This document shows, piece after piece, positions 36,993-45,498 of a stretch of 64,000 bases of DNA (positions are counted from its first letter, which is position 1; each line of letters opens with the position of its first letter). Location of the stretch: assembly GCF_050916355.1 (NCBI RefSeq), contig NZ_CP136946.1, positions 1,426,001 through 1,490,000 of the forward strand, given 5' to 3'. The position numbers and the translations under genes were made by a program. This DNA is from Jeongeupia wiesaeckerbachi (GTDB taxonomy: Bacteria; Pseudomonadota; Gammaproteobacteria; Burkholderiales; Chitinibacteraceae). The notes under the pieces are model-generated. The model was given only the letters and a program-made list of their open reading frames with translations, ran no database searches and had not been told where the DNA came from.

Positions 36993-37379
36993 ATGCTACC
37001 GCTGTACTCGTATTTGATCTATCTGCTCTCCGGCCTGGCGCTGGTCGCCCTGTTCGCAGCGGTCTACACCCGGGTGACGCCGTTTGCCGAAATCGCGCTG
37101 ATCCGCCAGGGCTGCCTCGCCGCGGCGCTGTCGTTCGGCGGCGCGCTGCTCGGCTTCTCGTTCACCGTCGCCGCCAGTGCGGTGATCCACGCCAGCTACC
37201 CGATGTTCCTGCTGTGGGCGGCGACGGCAGCGCTGGTGCAGCTTGTCGCCTACTCAGTACTCTCGCGGCTGTTGCCGCAGATGAATCAGGCGCTGATCGA
37301 GAACAATGTCGCGATGGGTGCGCTGATGGGCAGCGTGTCGCTGACCGTCGGCGTGATCAACGCCGCCTGCCTGTCCTGA
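36993..37379 (+). CDS. DUF350 membrane protein (YjfL-like)
   Basis: 128 residues with four helices in two DUF350 repeats: SYLIYLLSGLALVALFAAVYTRVTPF, then IRQGCLAAALSFGGALLGFSFTVAASAV, MFLLWAATAALVQLVAYSVLSRL and MGALMGSVSLTVGVINAACLS. E. coli YjfL is the model. The ATG at 36993 follows AAGGATG. The family occurs with glutathionylspermidine-synthase-like and PspA-type genes in many bacteria. Likely inner-membrane component of the polyamine island; mechanism unknown. Confidence 0.85.
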   Translation: MLPLYSYLIYLLSGLALVALFAAVYTRVTPFAEIALIRQGCLAAALSFGGALLGFSFTVAASAVIHASYPMFLLWAATAALVQLVAYSVLSRLLPQMNQALIENNVAMGALMGSVSLTVGVINAACLS

Positions 37380-37412
37380 ACGCGGCCATCCTGCTGGCCG
37401 GACTCACTTGCC

Positions 37413-37425
37413 GTACAACTTGTAC
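37413..37425. promoter_or_regulatory. Small palindrome before the SPFH gene
   Basis: GTACAA-C-TTGTAC, a 6-bp-arm dyad in the 142-bp gap between DUF350 and SPFH. A possible operator; no known regulator matches. Confidence 0.4.
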
Positions 37426-37464
37426 TGTTGTGACCGAAGAGAATCCCGTAGGGGCTTTTCGTAC

Positions 37465-37493
37465 GCCTTGCCAGCACCGCTGCGCTGGATTTG
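37465..37493 (+). repeat. 29-bp dispersed intergenic repeat, copy 2
   Basis: GCCTTGCCAGCACCGCTGCG followed by CTGGATTTG; three mismatches from 15848-15876. It ends 29 bases before the SPFH start codon, just before its ribosome site. Confidence 0.6.
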
Positions 37494-37521
37494 TTAGCCG
37501 CTTTGAACAAGGAGTTTGACC

Positions 37522-38577
37522 ATGTCCCTGGGCTCATTCATCAAGAAACAGTTTATCGACATCCTGCAGTGGAACGAGGACAGCGACGGTGTGCTGGCCT
37601 GGCGTTTCCCGATGGCGGATTTCGAAATCCAGTACGGCGCCAGCCTGACGGTGCGCGAATCGCAGCAGGCGGTGTTCATCAACGAAGGCCAGATCGCCGA
37701 CGTGTTTGCGCCAGGCATGTTCAAGCTGACGACGCAGACGCTGCCGGTACTGACCTATCTGAAGAACTGGGACAAGCTGTTTGAATCGCCGTTCAAGAGC
37801 GATGTCTACTTCTTCAGCACCCGGGTGCAGCTCGGCCGCAAATGGGGCACGCCACAGCCGATCACCATCCGCGATGCCGACTTCGGCATGGTGCGGATGC
37901 GCGCCTTCGGCATCTATTCGTACAAGCTGGTCGATCCGAAGCTGTTCTTTACCGCCATCAGTGGCACGCGCGAACAGTACACGCGTGACGAGCTGGAAAC
38001 GCAGCTGCGCAATCTCGTCGTGTCGACCATGACCAGCACGCTGGGCGCCAGCGGCATTCCCTTCCTCGATATGGCGGCCAATCAGGCGCTGATGGGGCAG
38101 AAAATCGCCGAGGCCTTGGCGCCGACGTTCGCGCAGTACGGCCTTGCGCTCGACAATTTCGCCGTCGAAAACGTCTCGTTGCCCGAGGAGCTGCAAAAGG
38201 CGATCGATACGCGGATTTCCATGGGCATGGTCGGCGATCTGCACAAATTCACCCAGTACCAGACCGCGCAGAGCATTCCGCTGGCGGCGCAGAACGAAGG
38301 CGGCCTCGCCGGTATCGGCGCCGGGCTCGCGGCCGGCGTCGGTGTTGGCCAGGTGATGGCCGATGCGATGCGCGGCGCCATCGCGGCACCGGCTGCGGGC
38401 GTTGCTGCCGGTGTGGCGGCTGGGGCAGCGGTAGCAGGCGCCGCTGCGGCGGGTACGGCGGCCGACGACCCGCAGGCCAAGCTCGCCAAACTCAAGGGCC
38501 TGCTCGACCAAGGGCTGATTTCGCAGGCCGACTACGACAGCGCCAAGGCGGAAGTGCTGAAGAAGCTGATCGGCTGA
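37522..38577 (+). CDS. SPFH-domain protein with C-terminal SHOCT-like module
   Basis: 351 residues from the ATG at 37522 with AAGGAG at 37509-37514. An SPFH/Band-7-type (YdjI-like) domain covers residues ~20-245, opening SLGSFIKKQFIDILQW and including GTPQPITIRDADFGMVRMRAFGIYSYK. A Gly/Ala-rich linker (~255-315) precedes a SHOCT-like helix pair (KLAKLKGLLDQGLISQADYD). Such proteins scaffold at membranes. First gene of a tight five-gene run ending in speD. Confidence 0.87.
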   Translation: MSLGSFIKKQFIDILQWNEDSDGVLAWRFPMADFEIQYGASLTVRESQQAVFINEGQIADVFAPGMFKLTTQTLPVLTYLKNWDKLFESPFKSDVYFFSTRVQLGRKWGTPQPITIRDADFGMVRMRAFGIYSYKLVDPKLFFTAISGTREQYTRDELETQLRNLVVSTMTSTLGASGIPFLDMAANQALMGQKIAEALAPTFAQYGLALDNFAVENVSLPEELQKAIDTRISMGMVGDLHKFTQYQTAQSIPLAAQNEGGLAGIGAGLAAGVGVGQVMADAMRGAIAAPAAGVAAGVAAGAAVAGAAAAGTAADDPQAKLAKLKGLLDQGLISQADYDSAKAEVLKKLIG

Positions 38578-38581
38578 AGCG

Positions 38582-38833
38582 ATGGCTGTCATCTATCTGA
38601 TTGCCTTGATCGTGATCCTCATGGCGGGTGCTTTCGTGGCGTATCGGAGCCGCCACGATGCGCTTCTCTCCAGCGGCTGGGCCGTGCTCTACACCGGTGT
38701 CGCTTGCCCATCGGCGGCACGGCTGTTGCCATCGGCTCAGTCCGTGCTGCTGCTTGTGGGCGTGGTTTGCATGCTGATTGGCTGGCTGATGGTGCGGAGG
38801 GCTCGAGCGCGGTGCGCCGGGCCTTCGGCTTAA
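38582..38833 (+). CDS. Small two-helix membrane protein
   Basis: 83 residues, starting 4 bp after the SPFH stop. Helices at residues ~2-21 (VIYLIALIVILMAGAFVAY) and ~50-71 (SAQSVLLLVGVVCMLIGWLMV), basic tail. The DUF4178 gene starts at the base after its stop codon, supporting co-translation. Not recognised as a named family. Confidence 0.65.
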   Translation: MAVIYLIALIVILMAGAFVAYRSRHDALLSSGWAVLYTGVACPSAARLLPSAQSVLLLVGVVCMLIGWLMVRRARARCAGPSA

Positions 38834-40306
38834 GTGGCCGGCATGTATAGAGTCGCCTGCCCCTCCTGCGGCGCCGAGGTCGTTTTCCGCTCGACCATTT
38901 CGGTGATGGCCGTTTGCGAGTACTGCCGTACCGTGGTGCTGCGCGAGCTTGAGGCCGTGCGCGAGCAGGGCAAGCTGTCCAACGTGCTCGAAGACGCGTC
39001 GCCGCTGCAGATCGGCAGCAGCGGCGTCTACTTGGGGCGGCACTTCGCCCTCGTCGGCCGGATCCAGTTGCGTTACGACGCCGGTTTCTGGAACGAGTGG
39101 TATGCGCTGTTCGACGACGGCAGTGCCGGCTGGCTGGCCGAGGCCGGGGGCCAGTACGTGTTCACGCTGGCGGTGAACGATGCCACCGAGATTCCGGCGT
39201 TCGATGTGCTGCGCGTCGGGGCGATTTACCGCTACGGCGGCAACAGCTACACGATGTCGGACGTGCGCAGCGCGCGCTGTACCGGTGGCCAGGGCGAACT
39301 GCCTTTTGCGATCAAGGACGGCTGGGAGGCCAAGGTCGCCGATGCGCGTTGCCGCGATCGCTTCCTGACGCTCGATTATTCGGACGACAAGCCGCAGGCC
39401 TACGTCGGCAACGCCACGCCGCTGGCGACCTTGAACATGCAATTGCTGCGCGACGACGACGCGATCGTCGCTACGGCCGGCCGCCTGCGCGGCACGCCAC
39501 AGACGCTGGCGTGCCCGAGCTGCGGCAGCCCGCTGGATTTCCCGGCCGGCGTCGCGACGCAGCTGGTGTGCCCGGCGTGTCATGCCGAAGTCGATTGCAG
39601 CAGCGACACCGCGATGCTGATCGCCAAGCGCAGCGAACTTGCCAGCGTGAAGACGACCCTGAGCATCGGCGACGTCGGTACGATCGCCGGCCGCAAGTGG
39701 TCGGTGATCGGTCTCTTGCGTTGCCGCGAGTTGGAGGATGCGACCTCCAGCTGGAGCGAGTACCTGCTCTACCACCCGAGCGCCGGGCTGCAGTGGCTGG
39801 TCGAAAGTGAAGAAGGCTGGGATCAGGTGCGCGTACTCGACATCTGGCCCGAATCGGCGAGCATGGAGCAGGCGGTGTACAAGGGCGAGCAGTTCCGCCA
39901 TCTGTACGAGTATGCCTCGGTGGTCACCTTTGCCGCCGGCGCGTTCAACTGGCGCGCCGCCGTCGGCGACAAGACCTGGATTTCCGATTACGAGCGCAAC
40001 GGCGTCAAGTTGACGCGCGAATCGAGCGCGCAGGAAATGGGCTGGTCGCGCAGCGAGCGCGTGTCGGCGCAGCTCGTGGGCCAGTGGTTCGGCAAACCGG
40101 CGCTGGCGGCGGCGAGCGCCAAGCGCACCACGCTGGCCGGCGGCCGCGAATCGCTGCGCCGGCCGGCGATCTACGCGATGGTGGCCTTCCTGTTGTTCAA
40201 TCTGCCGATCTGGATCGCGTCGGGCTTCGATAGCGACATCCTGATGGTCGGCTTTGTCGCCATGATCCTGCTGTGGATTCCGGCCAACCAGGATTTCGAC
40301 GGCTGA
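38834..40306 (+). CDS. Double zinc-ribbon / double DUF4178 membrane-anchored protein
   Basis: 490 residues if started at GTG 38834; ATG 38843 is equally possible. Two parallel units: zinc ribbon CPSCGAEVVF...CEYC (residues ~9-34) with a DUF4178 domain (~55-200), then zinc ribbon CPSCGSPLDF...CPAC (~225-252) with a second DUF4178 domain (~270-410; LSIGDVGTIAGRKWSVIG). C-terminal membrane helices follow (RRPAIYAMVAFLLFNLPIWIA, LMVGFVAMILLWIP). Ends two bases before the next gene. Function unknown; context points to a membrane complex with the SPFH protein. Confidence 0.87.
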   Translation: MAGMYRVACPSCGAEVVFRSTISVMAVCEYCRTVVLRELEAVREQGKLSNVLEDASPLQIGSSGVYLGRHFALVGRIQLRYDAGFWNEWYALFDDGSAGWLAEAGGQYVFTLAVNDATEIPAFDVLRVGAIYRYGGNSYTMSDVRSARCTGGQGELPFAIKDGWEAKVADARCRDRFLTLDYSDDKPQAYVGNATPLATLNMQLLRDDDAIVATAGRLRGTPQTLACPSCGSPLDFPAGVATQLVCPACHAEVDCSSDTAMLIAKRSELASVKTTLSIGDVGTIAGRKWSVIGLLRCRELEDATSSWSEYLLYHPSAGLQWLVESEEGWDQVRVLDIWPESASMEQAVYKGEQFRHLYEYASVVTFAAGAFNWRAAVGDKTWISDYERNGVKLTRESSAQEMGWSRSERVSAQLVGQWFGKPALAAASAKRTTLAGGRESLRRPAIYAMVAFLLFNLPIWIASGFDSDILMVGFVAMILLWIPANQDFDG

Positions 40307-40308
40307 CC

Positions 40309-40464
40309 ATGTCCCGATTTGTTTATGTGATCTATTGCCTGATCGTCATCGCGGTATCGACGCTGATCAATCTGTCGCAGACCGACGACAGCGGCCGCAG
40401 CAGTCGCGGCTGGGGCGGCGGCTATTACGGCGGCGGCTCGTCGTACAGCGGCGGGCACAAGTGA
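40309..40464 (+). CDS. 51-residue membrane peptide with Gly/Tyr/Ser-rich tail
   Basis: Starts at ATG 40309, two bases after the previous stop, and overlaps speD by four bases (GTGA). One N-terminal helix (FVYVIYCLIVIAVSTLINL) is followed by a tail GWGGGYYGGGSSYSGGHK. Glycine-rich tails of this kind are seen in short companions of SPFH/DUF4178 genes, from memory. No enzyme signature. Confidence 0.7.
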   Translation: MSRFVYVIYCLIVIAVSTLINLSQTDDSGRSSRGWGGGYYGGGSSYSGGHK

Positions 40465-40826
40465 GTACGATCGAGCCGGTCGGCCGCCATCTGCTGGCCG
40501 ACCTGTGCGGCGTCCCGCCGGCTCTGCTCAGCGATGCGGTCGCGATCGAAGCCGCGCTGCGCGCCGCTGCGGCCGACGCAGGCGCAACGGTGCTGTTCGG
40601 CCATGTCCACCCGTTCGGCGACGGCCAGGGCGTGACCGGCGTGTTGCTGCTGATGGAGTCGCACATCAGCATCCACACCTGGCCCGAACACGGCTTTGCA
40701 GCCGTCGACGTGTTCATGTGCGGCGATGCACGGCCCGAGCTGGCGCTGGCCAGCCTGCAGGCCTTCTTCGCACCGGCCGATTGCATCCAGCGCCTCGCGC
40801 CGCGCGGGCTGTTGCGCGATTCTTGA
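40461..40826 (+). CDS. speD: S-adenosylmethionine decarboxylase proenzyme
   Basis: 121 residues from the GTG at 40461 overlapping the previous stop; the frame is open to 40335 but that part is inside other genes. Small prokaryotic class of SpeD. Self-cleavage site MESHISIHTWPE with Ser67 becoming the pyruvoyl group, and catalytic Cys87 in DVFMCGD. It makes decarboxylated SAM, the aminopropyl donor for spermidine synthase, here presumably the divergent membrane-fused enzyme. Confidence 0.92.
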   Translation: MSTIEPVGRHLLADLCGVPPALLSDAVAIEAALRAAAADAGATVLFGHVHPFGDGQGVTGVLLLMESHISIHTWPEHGFAAVDVFMCGDARPELALASLQAFFAPADCIQRLAPRGLLRDS

Positions 40827-40869
40827 CGCCGGTCGTGGCGCTTCGGTCGCCGGCGCCGATAATGTCGGC

Positions 40870-41772
40870 ATGAACTACGCTCCTACGTCCTCCGCATCGG
40901 CCGAACCGTCGGCACCGGCCGCCCGCCGCAGCACGCTGGTCAGCGTGGTCGTGAACATCGGCCTGAGCATCGTGCAGATCGTCGTCGGCGTGCTGTCGCA
41001 TTCGCAGGGGCTGGTGGCCGACGGCCTGCACTCGCTGTCCGACCTCGTTTCCGATTTTGTCGTGCTGTTCGCCAACCGCTACAGCGGCAAGGCGCCCGAT
41101 GCCGATCACCAGTATGGCCACCAGCGCTACGAAAACGCCGCGTCCTTCGTCATCGGCGTGATCCTGCTCGCCGTCGGCATCGGCATGCTCTGGTCTGCAT
41201 TGCAGAAGCTGCAGACGCCAGCGCTGATTCCACAGGTTCATCTGGTAGCGCTGTGGGTGGCGCTTGGCGCGCTGGTGGTGAAGGAGTTGCTGTTCCGCTA
41301 TCTGCTTGCCGTCGCGCAGCGCGTGCGCTCCAGCCTGCTGGCGGCCAATGCCTGGCATGCGCGCTCGGATGCGGCGTCGTCGCTGGTCGTCGCGATCGGC
41401 ATCGTCGGCAACCTTGCCGGTCTGACGCTGCTGGATCCGATCGCAGCACTGATCGTCGGTTTCATGGTCGGTCGCATGGGCTGGAGCTTTGCGTGGCGCT
41501 CGCTGCACGAGCTGATGGACCACGCCGCCGACGTCGACGATATCGCGCGCATCCGCGCCATCGTCGTCGCGACGCCGGGCGTGCTTGGCGTGCACGACCT
41601 GCGCACCCGCAAGATGGGTGACCTGATCCTCGTCGACGTGCACCTCGAGATCGACGGCACGATCACCGTCGCCGCTGGTCATGCGATCGCCGAGGCGGTG
41701 CGCGAGCGGGTGATGGCGGCGCTGCCGGTGCTCGACGTGATGACGCACGTCGATCCGGCCGAAACGGCCTAG
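40870..41772 (+). CDS. Cation diffusion facilitator (CDF) efflux transporter
   Basis: 300 residues from the ATG at 40870. Six helices; the metal-site helix pairs carry LVADGLHSLSDLVSDF (HxxxD, residues ~54-69) and NAWHARSDAASSL (~160-172). A C-terminal cytoplasmic domain follows (HDLRTRKMGDLILVDVHLEIDG). The DxxxD/HxxxD pattern fits Zn/Fe/Mn-type CDF exporters; the metal is unknown. 43 bases after speD, so possibly the last gene of the operon. It overlaps the convergent Lnt-like gene by four bases. Confidence 0.92.
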   Translation: MNYAPTSSASAEPSAPAARRSTLVSVVVNIGLSIVQIVVGVLSHSQGLVADGLHSLSDLVSDFVVLFANRYSGKAPDADHQYGHQRYENAASFVIGVILLAVGIGMLWSALQKLQTPALIPQVHLVALWVALGALVVKELLFRYLLAVAQRVRSSLLAANAWHARSDAASSLVVAIGIVGNLAGLTLLDPIAALIVGFMVGRMGWSFAWRSLHELMDHAADVDDIARIRAIVVATPGVLGVHDLRTRKMGDLILVDVHLEIDGTITVAAGHAIAEAVRERVMAALPVLDVMTHVDPAETA

Positions 41773-43148
41773 CGCAACAGGGCGACGGCGAGCAGGCCGG
41801 CGCTGAGCAGCAGGCACAGCGATTCGAAGTGACGGCCGCCACGGGTATAGACGGTGGGCTTGGACAGCGCCGCAGGCAGCGGTGCTCGGACGATGGCCAT
41901 TTCCCGGTTGCTGGGAGCCTCGGCAATGAGGCGACCATAGGGATCGCTGATCGTCAGCAGGCCGTTGCGCGCGGCGCGCAGCACCGGCAGACCGCACTCG
42001 ATGCCGCGAAGCACGGCAAGACGCGACCGTACCCAGCCATCGGCGCCGAAATCCCACGCCGGCACCGCCAGCGCATCCATCGGCGGCGCGTAGTCGCGGG
42101 TGCTGGTGGCGAAAAACACGTCGCGACAGATGACCAGGGCGATCCGCCCCTGTGGGCAGGACGCGACGACGGATTGCCTGCCGGCGACCAGTCCGTCTTC
42201 CCAGCCGGGCACCAGACAGCGTTTGGTGTAATCGACGGTGCTGCCGTCGGGCCGGTAGACGCGGGCGATATTGTGCTGGCCGTCGGCCTTCCCGTGTTCG
42301 AGGCCGACCACCACCGTGCTGTGTCGGGTCCGCGCCAATGACAGGCAAGCATCGTCGACGTCGGTGCCGCTGAGCAGCAGTTTTTCCGGCAACACGATCA
42401 GGCCGTGCAGCGGGGCGTCGGCGAGTGCATTGGTATACGCGGCGAGCAGCTCGGCGCGGCCCGCCGCATCGCCGGGATTATCGATGTCCCTGGCCGCCAG
42501 CGTGACGGAGACGGGCGCCGGCGCCGTGGTCTGCCGCAGCCGGGCGATGCCGTAGATGAAGGCACCCGCCAGCACGAGCAGCGAAACGCACAAGCTCGGT
42601 ATCTGGCCTTGATCGCCATGCCAGACGGCTTGGATCAGTTGCGCAAGCCAGGCCGAGCCGAGCCCGAGGAGGAAGACAATGCCGCGCAGTCCGAGCAGTG
42701 CGGCAATCTGCACCAGCGGTGCCAGATCGGCCTGGGTGTTGGCCAGCGTGACCGCGTCGCCGTGTGGCCAGAGCCTGCCGATGACGATTTCGAGCGTCAC
42801 CAGCGCCAGCGGCCAGGCCAGCACGGCCAGTGCCGCCGGCAGCACAGTGCCGAGCGCGCGGTGGAGGAACATCAGCAGCACGAGGCCAAGCGCCTGCTGT
42901 ATCAGCGTCGACAGCGTGCCGCGCCAGGGCATGATCGTGCGAAGGTAGCCAAAACTGGCGCCGTAGCCGATCACGCCGGCGACCAGCGCGCTTGCCGCCA
43001 GCAGCCACGGCGGAGTGGTGGGCGCGAGCAGCAGCAGCGGGACCGGAGCCAGCCATGCCAGCCACCAGACCGGTCGCAATCCCCAACCGCGGCGTATCGC
43101 CAGGCCGGAGGCAAGGGCGGCCAGCATGGCCAGCAATTCGGCGGTCAT
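41769..43148 (-). CDS. Lnt-like membrane nitrilase (apolipoprotein N-acyltransferase family paralogue)
   Basis: 459 residues. N-terminal membrane half with about six or seven helices, then a nitrilase domain from ~residue 225 with Glu in LPEKLLL, Lys in YTKRCLVPGWE and Cys in VICRDVFF. The layout matches apolipoprotein N-acyltransferase, but it is shorter than E. coli Lnt (512) and lacks its linkage to ybeX/miaB. It could be a second, variant Lnt or a related acyltransferase. Single gene. Confidence 0.85.
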   Translation of the reverse strand: MTAELLAMLAALASGLAIRRGWGLRPVWWLAWLAPVPLLLLAPTTPPWLLAASALVAGVIGYGASFGYLRTIMPWRGTLSTLIQQALGLVLLMFLHRALGTVLPAALAVLAWPLALVTLEIVIGRLWPHGDAVTLANTQADLAPLVQIAALLGLRGIVFLLGLGSAWLAQLIQAVWHGDQGQIPSLCVSLLVLAGAFIYGIARLRQTTAPAPVSVTLAARDIDNPGDAAGRAELLAAYTNALADAPLHGLIVLPEKLLLSGTDVDDACLSLARTRHSTVVVGLEHGKADGQHNIARVYRPDGSTVDYTKRCLVPGWEDGLVAGRQSVVASCPQGRIALVICRDVFFATSTRDYAPPMDALAVPAWDFGADGWVRSRLAVLRGIECGLPVLRAARNGLLTISDPYGRLIAEAPSNREMAIVRAPLPAALSKPTVYTRGGRHFESLCLLLSAGLLAVALLR

Positions 43149-43330
43149 GGCGCAGGCCGGCGGGCAAGGATCGACGGGGAGGCGCGCATCTGGGGGCCTT
43201 GGCGTGGATGGGATGCGCGATCATGCTGGCGATACGGTGGCGTTGCCTGATCGGACTTGCGGACGTGCTGATCCGGCTTGCGGTGTGCCGGGCTTGCGGT
43301 GCACTGGGCTTGGGCGCGGGCGGATGAAAA

Positions 43331-43354
43331 AACGGGATGGCAAAGCCATCCCGT
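43331..43354 (-). terminator. Terminator of metK
   Basis: Minus-strand AACGGGATGGC-TTT-GCCATCCCGTTTTTT: a perfect 11-bp stem with T-run, 22 bases after the metK stop. Confidence 0.92.
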
Positions 43355-43375
43355 TTGTCGTTGCTTGGGCTTGGA

Positions 43376-44542
43376 TTACAGCCCGGCGTCGGCGCGCAGC
43401 GCTTCGGCCTTGTCGGTGCGTTCCCAGGTGAAGTCCGGCTCCTCACGGCCGAAGTGACCGTAGGCGGCGGTGCGGGTGTAGACCGGGCGCAGCAGGTCCA
43501 GCATCTGCACGATGCCCTTCGGGCGCAGGTCGAAATGACGCTCGATCAGCTTGACGATCTCTTCGTTCGACAGCTTCGACGTACCCCAGGTGTCGACCAT
43601 GATCGACACCGGCTTCGAGACGCCGATCGCGTACGACACCTGCACCATGCACTGCTTGGCGATGCCGGCGGCGACGATGTTCTTCGCCACGTAACGGCCG
43701 GCGTAGGCGGCCGAGCGGTCGACCTTGGACGGATCCTTGCCCGAGAACGCGCCGCCGCCGTGCGGTGCTGCACCGCCGTAGGTGTCGACGATGATCTTGC
43801 GGCCGGTCAGGCCGCAATCGCCCATCGGGCCGCCGATGACGAAACGGCCGGTCGGGTTGACGAGGTATTTCGGGCTCTGCAGCCACTCGGACGGCATCAC
43901 CGGCTTGATGATTTCCTCGATCACCGCTTCGGACAGCTGGGCGTGCGAGACGTCCGGGTGATGCTGGGTCGACAGCACGATGGTGTCGACGCCGATGACG
44001 GCGCCGGTGTCGGCGTCGTACTTCAGCGTCACTTGCGACTTGGCGTCCGGGCGCAGCCACGGCAGGCGGCCGTCCTTGCGCAGTTCGGACTGGCGCTGCA
44101 CCAGACGGTGGGCGTAATAGATCGACGCCGGCATCAGCTGCGAGGTTTCGTCGCAGGCGTAACCGAACATCAGGCCCTGGTCGCCGGCGCCCTGGTCGAG
44201 GTCGAGGCCTGCGCCTTCGTCGACGCCCTGGGCGATGTCCGGGCTCTGCTTGTCATAGGCGACCAGCACGGCGCAGGTCTTGTAGTCGAAGCCGATGTCG
44301 CTGTGGTCGTAGCCGATCCGCTTGATCGTGTCGCGCGCGATCTGGATGTAGTCGATATTGGCGGTGGTGGTGATCTCGCCGGCAAGGACGACGAGGCCGG
44401 TATTGACCAGCGTTTCTGCGGCGACGCGCGCGTGCTTGTCCTGGGTCAGGATCGCGTCGAGGATCGAATCGGAGATCTGGTCGGCGACCTTGTCGGGATG
44501 GCCTTCGGACACCGATTCGGAAGTAAACAGGAATTCTTTCAT
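43376..44542 (-). CDS. metK: S-adenosylmethionine synthase
   Basis: 388 residues from the ATG at 44542 (MKEFLFTSESVSEGHPDK). Cytosolic enzyme making SAM from methionine and ATP. Motifs: GHPDKVADQISD (ATP), QGLMFGYACDET, GGAAPHGGGAFSGKDPSKVDRSAAY, and GLTGRKIIVDTYGG. Length matches E. coli MetK (384). Monocistronic with its own terminator; I see no SAM riboswitch in the 80-bp upstream gap shared with the acyltransferase genes. Confidence 0.97.
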   Translation of the reverse strand: MKEFLFTSESVSEGHPDKVADQISDSILDAILTQDKHARVAAETLVNTGLVVLAGEITTTANIDYIQIARDTIKRIGYDHSDIGFDYKTCAVLVAYDKQSPDIAQGVDEGAGLDLDQGAGDQGLMFGYACDETSQLMPASIYYAHRLVQRQSELRKDGRLPWLRPDAKSQVTLKYDADTGAVIGVDTIVLSTQHHPDVSHAQLSEAVIEEIIKPVMPSEWLQSPKYLVNPTGRFVIGGPMGDCGLTGRKIIVDTYGGAAPHGGGAFSGKDPSKVDRSAAYAGRYVAKNIVAAGIAKQCMVQVSYAIGVSKPVSIMVDTWGTSKLSNEEIVKLIERHFDLRPKGIVQMLDLLRPVYTRTAAYGHFGREEPDFTWERTDKAEALRADAGL

Positions 44543-44622
44543 GGGGCTCAAGGCTCCTAAGTCATGTCGGGCGCGCGGCAAAGCCGATAAAATCGCTGCC
44601 GCAGATCATCAATGGATACATC

Positions 44623-45498
44623 ATGCTGCTGAAATTGCTTCGCCCTTTTGCCTGGCTGCCGCTGTGGTTTTTCCACGGCGTTGGCATCGTGGCGGGCTGG
44701 CTCGCCTGGGCTGCGGATTCGACGTACCGGCAACGGCTGGCGACGAATCTGCGCCAGTCCGGATTGGCGAAAAATGACGCCGATTATACCCGATTGCTGC
44801 GCTCAAGTATTGAGCAGCACGGCAAGGCCGGCGCCGAGATGCTGGTGCACTGGTTGCGCCCGGCCGAGCAGGTCGCGCAGCTCGTGGTCGAGCGCCGCGG
44901 CTGGGAGCATGTCGAGGCGGCACTGGTGAGCCCGAAGCCCATCCTGTTCGTTTCGCCGCATCTGGGCGCGATCGAGGCCTGTGGGGTGCATCTGGCGATG
45001 CGGATTCCGCGCCAGCTCGCCGCCTTGTACCGGCCGCCGAAGATCAAGGCGCTCGAACCCTTGATGCTGGCGTCGCGCGACCGCGAAAACGGCCTGGCCG
45101 CGCCGGCCAATGCCAAGGGCGTGCGGCTGCTGCTGAAAACGCTCAAGGGCGGCCAGACCGCCTACATGCTGCCCGATCAGGCCCCGGGCGCCGGCGATGG
45201 TGTGTGGGCGCCGTTCTTCGGCCAGCCGGCGTACACGATGACCTTGCTGCCGAAGCTGGCGCGCCAGTTCGATGCGACGGTGCTGATGTGTTTCGCCGAG
45301 CGCCTGTCGTGGGGGCGCGGTTACCGGCTGCACGTCGAACCGCTGCCGCCGCTGACCGGCGAGCCGGTCGCCGATGCGACGACCGTCAACGCGGCGATCG
45401 AGGCCTTGATCACCCGTGCGCCGGATCAGTACCTGTGGAGCTACAACCGCTACAAGCGACCGGCCGGTGCGCCGAGGCCGGGTGAGGAGACCCCATGA
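44623..45498 (+). CDS. LpxL/LpxM-family lipid A acyltransferase, first of a pair
   Basis: 291 residues. N-terminal membrane anchor (LLRPFAWLPLWFFHGVGIVAGWLAW), then the acyltransferase core with HX4E catalytic motif HLGAIE (His113, Glu118), RPPKIKALEPL, and DQAPGAGDGVWAPFFGQPAYT. The family adds lauroyl or myristoyl chains to Kdo2-lipid IVA at the inner membrane. It overlaps the next acyltransferase by four bases (ATGA). Which acyl chain is added cannot be told. Confidence 0.93.
   Translation: MLLKLLRPFAWLPLWFFHGVGIVAGWLAWAADSTYRQRLATNLRQSGLAKNDADYTRLLRSSIEQHGKAGAEMLVHWLRPAEQVAQLVVERRGWEHVEAALVSPKPILFVSPHLGAIEACGVHLAMRIPRQLAALYRPPKIKALEPLMLASRDRENGLAAPANAKGVRLLLKTLKGGQTAYMLPDQAPGAGDGVWAPFFGQPAYTMTLLPKLARQFDATVLMCFAERLSWGRGYRLHVEPLPPLTGEPVADATTVNAAIEALITRAPDQYLWSYNRYKRPAGAPRPGEETP

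Noticed and set aside
44543..44622. SAM riboswitch ahead of metK
   Set aside because: The 80-bp gap is short and shows no SAM-I/II/IV motif; unlike ahcY, no conserved aptamer blocks are visible.
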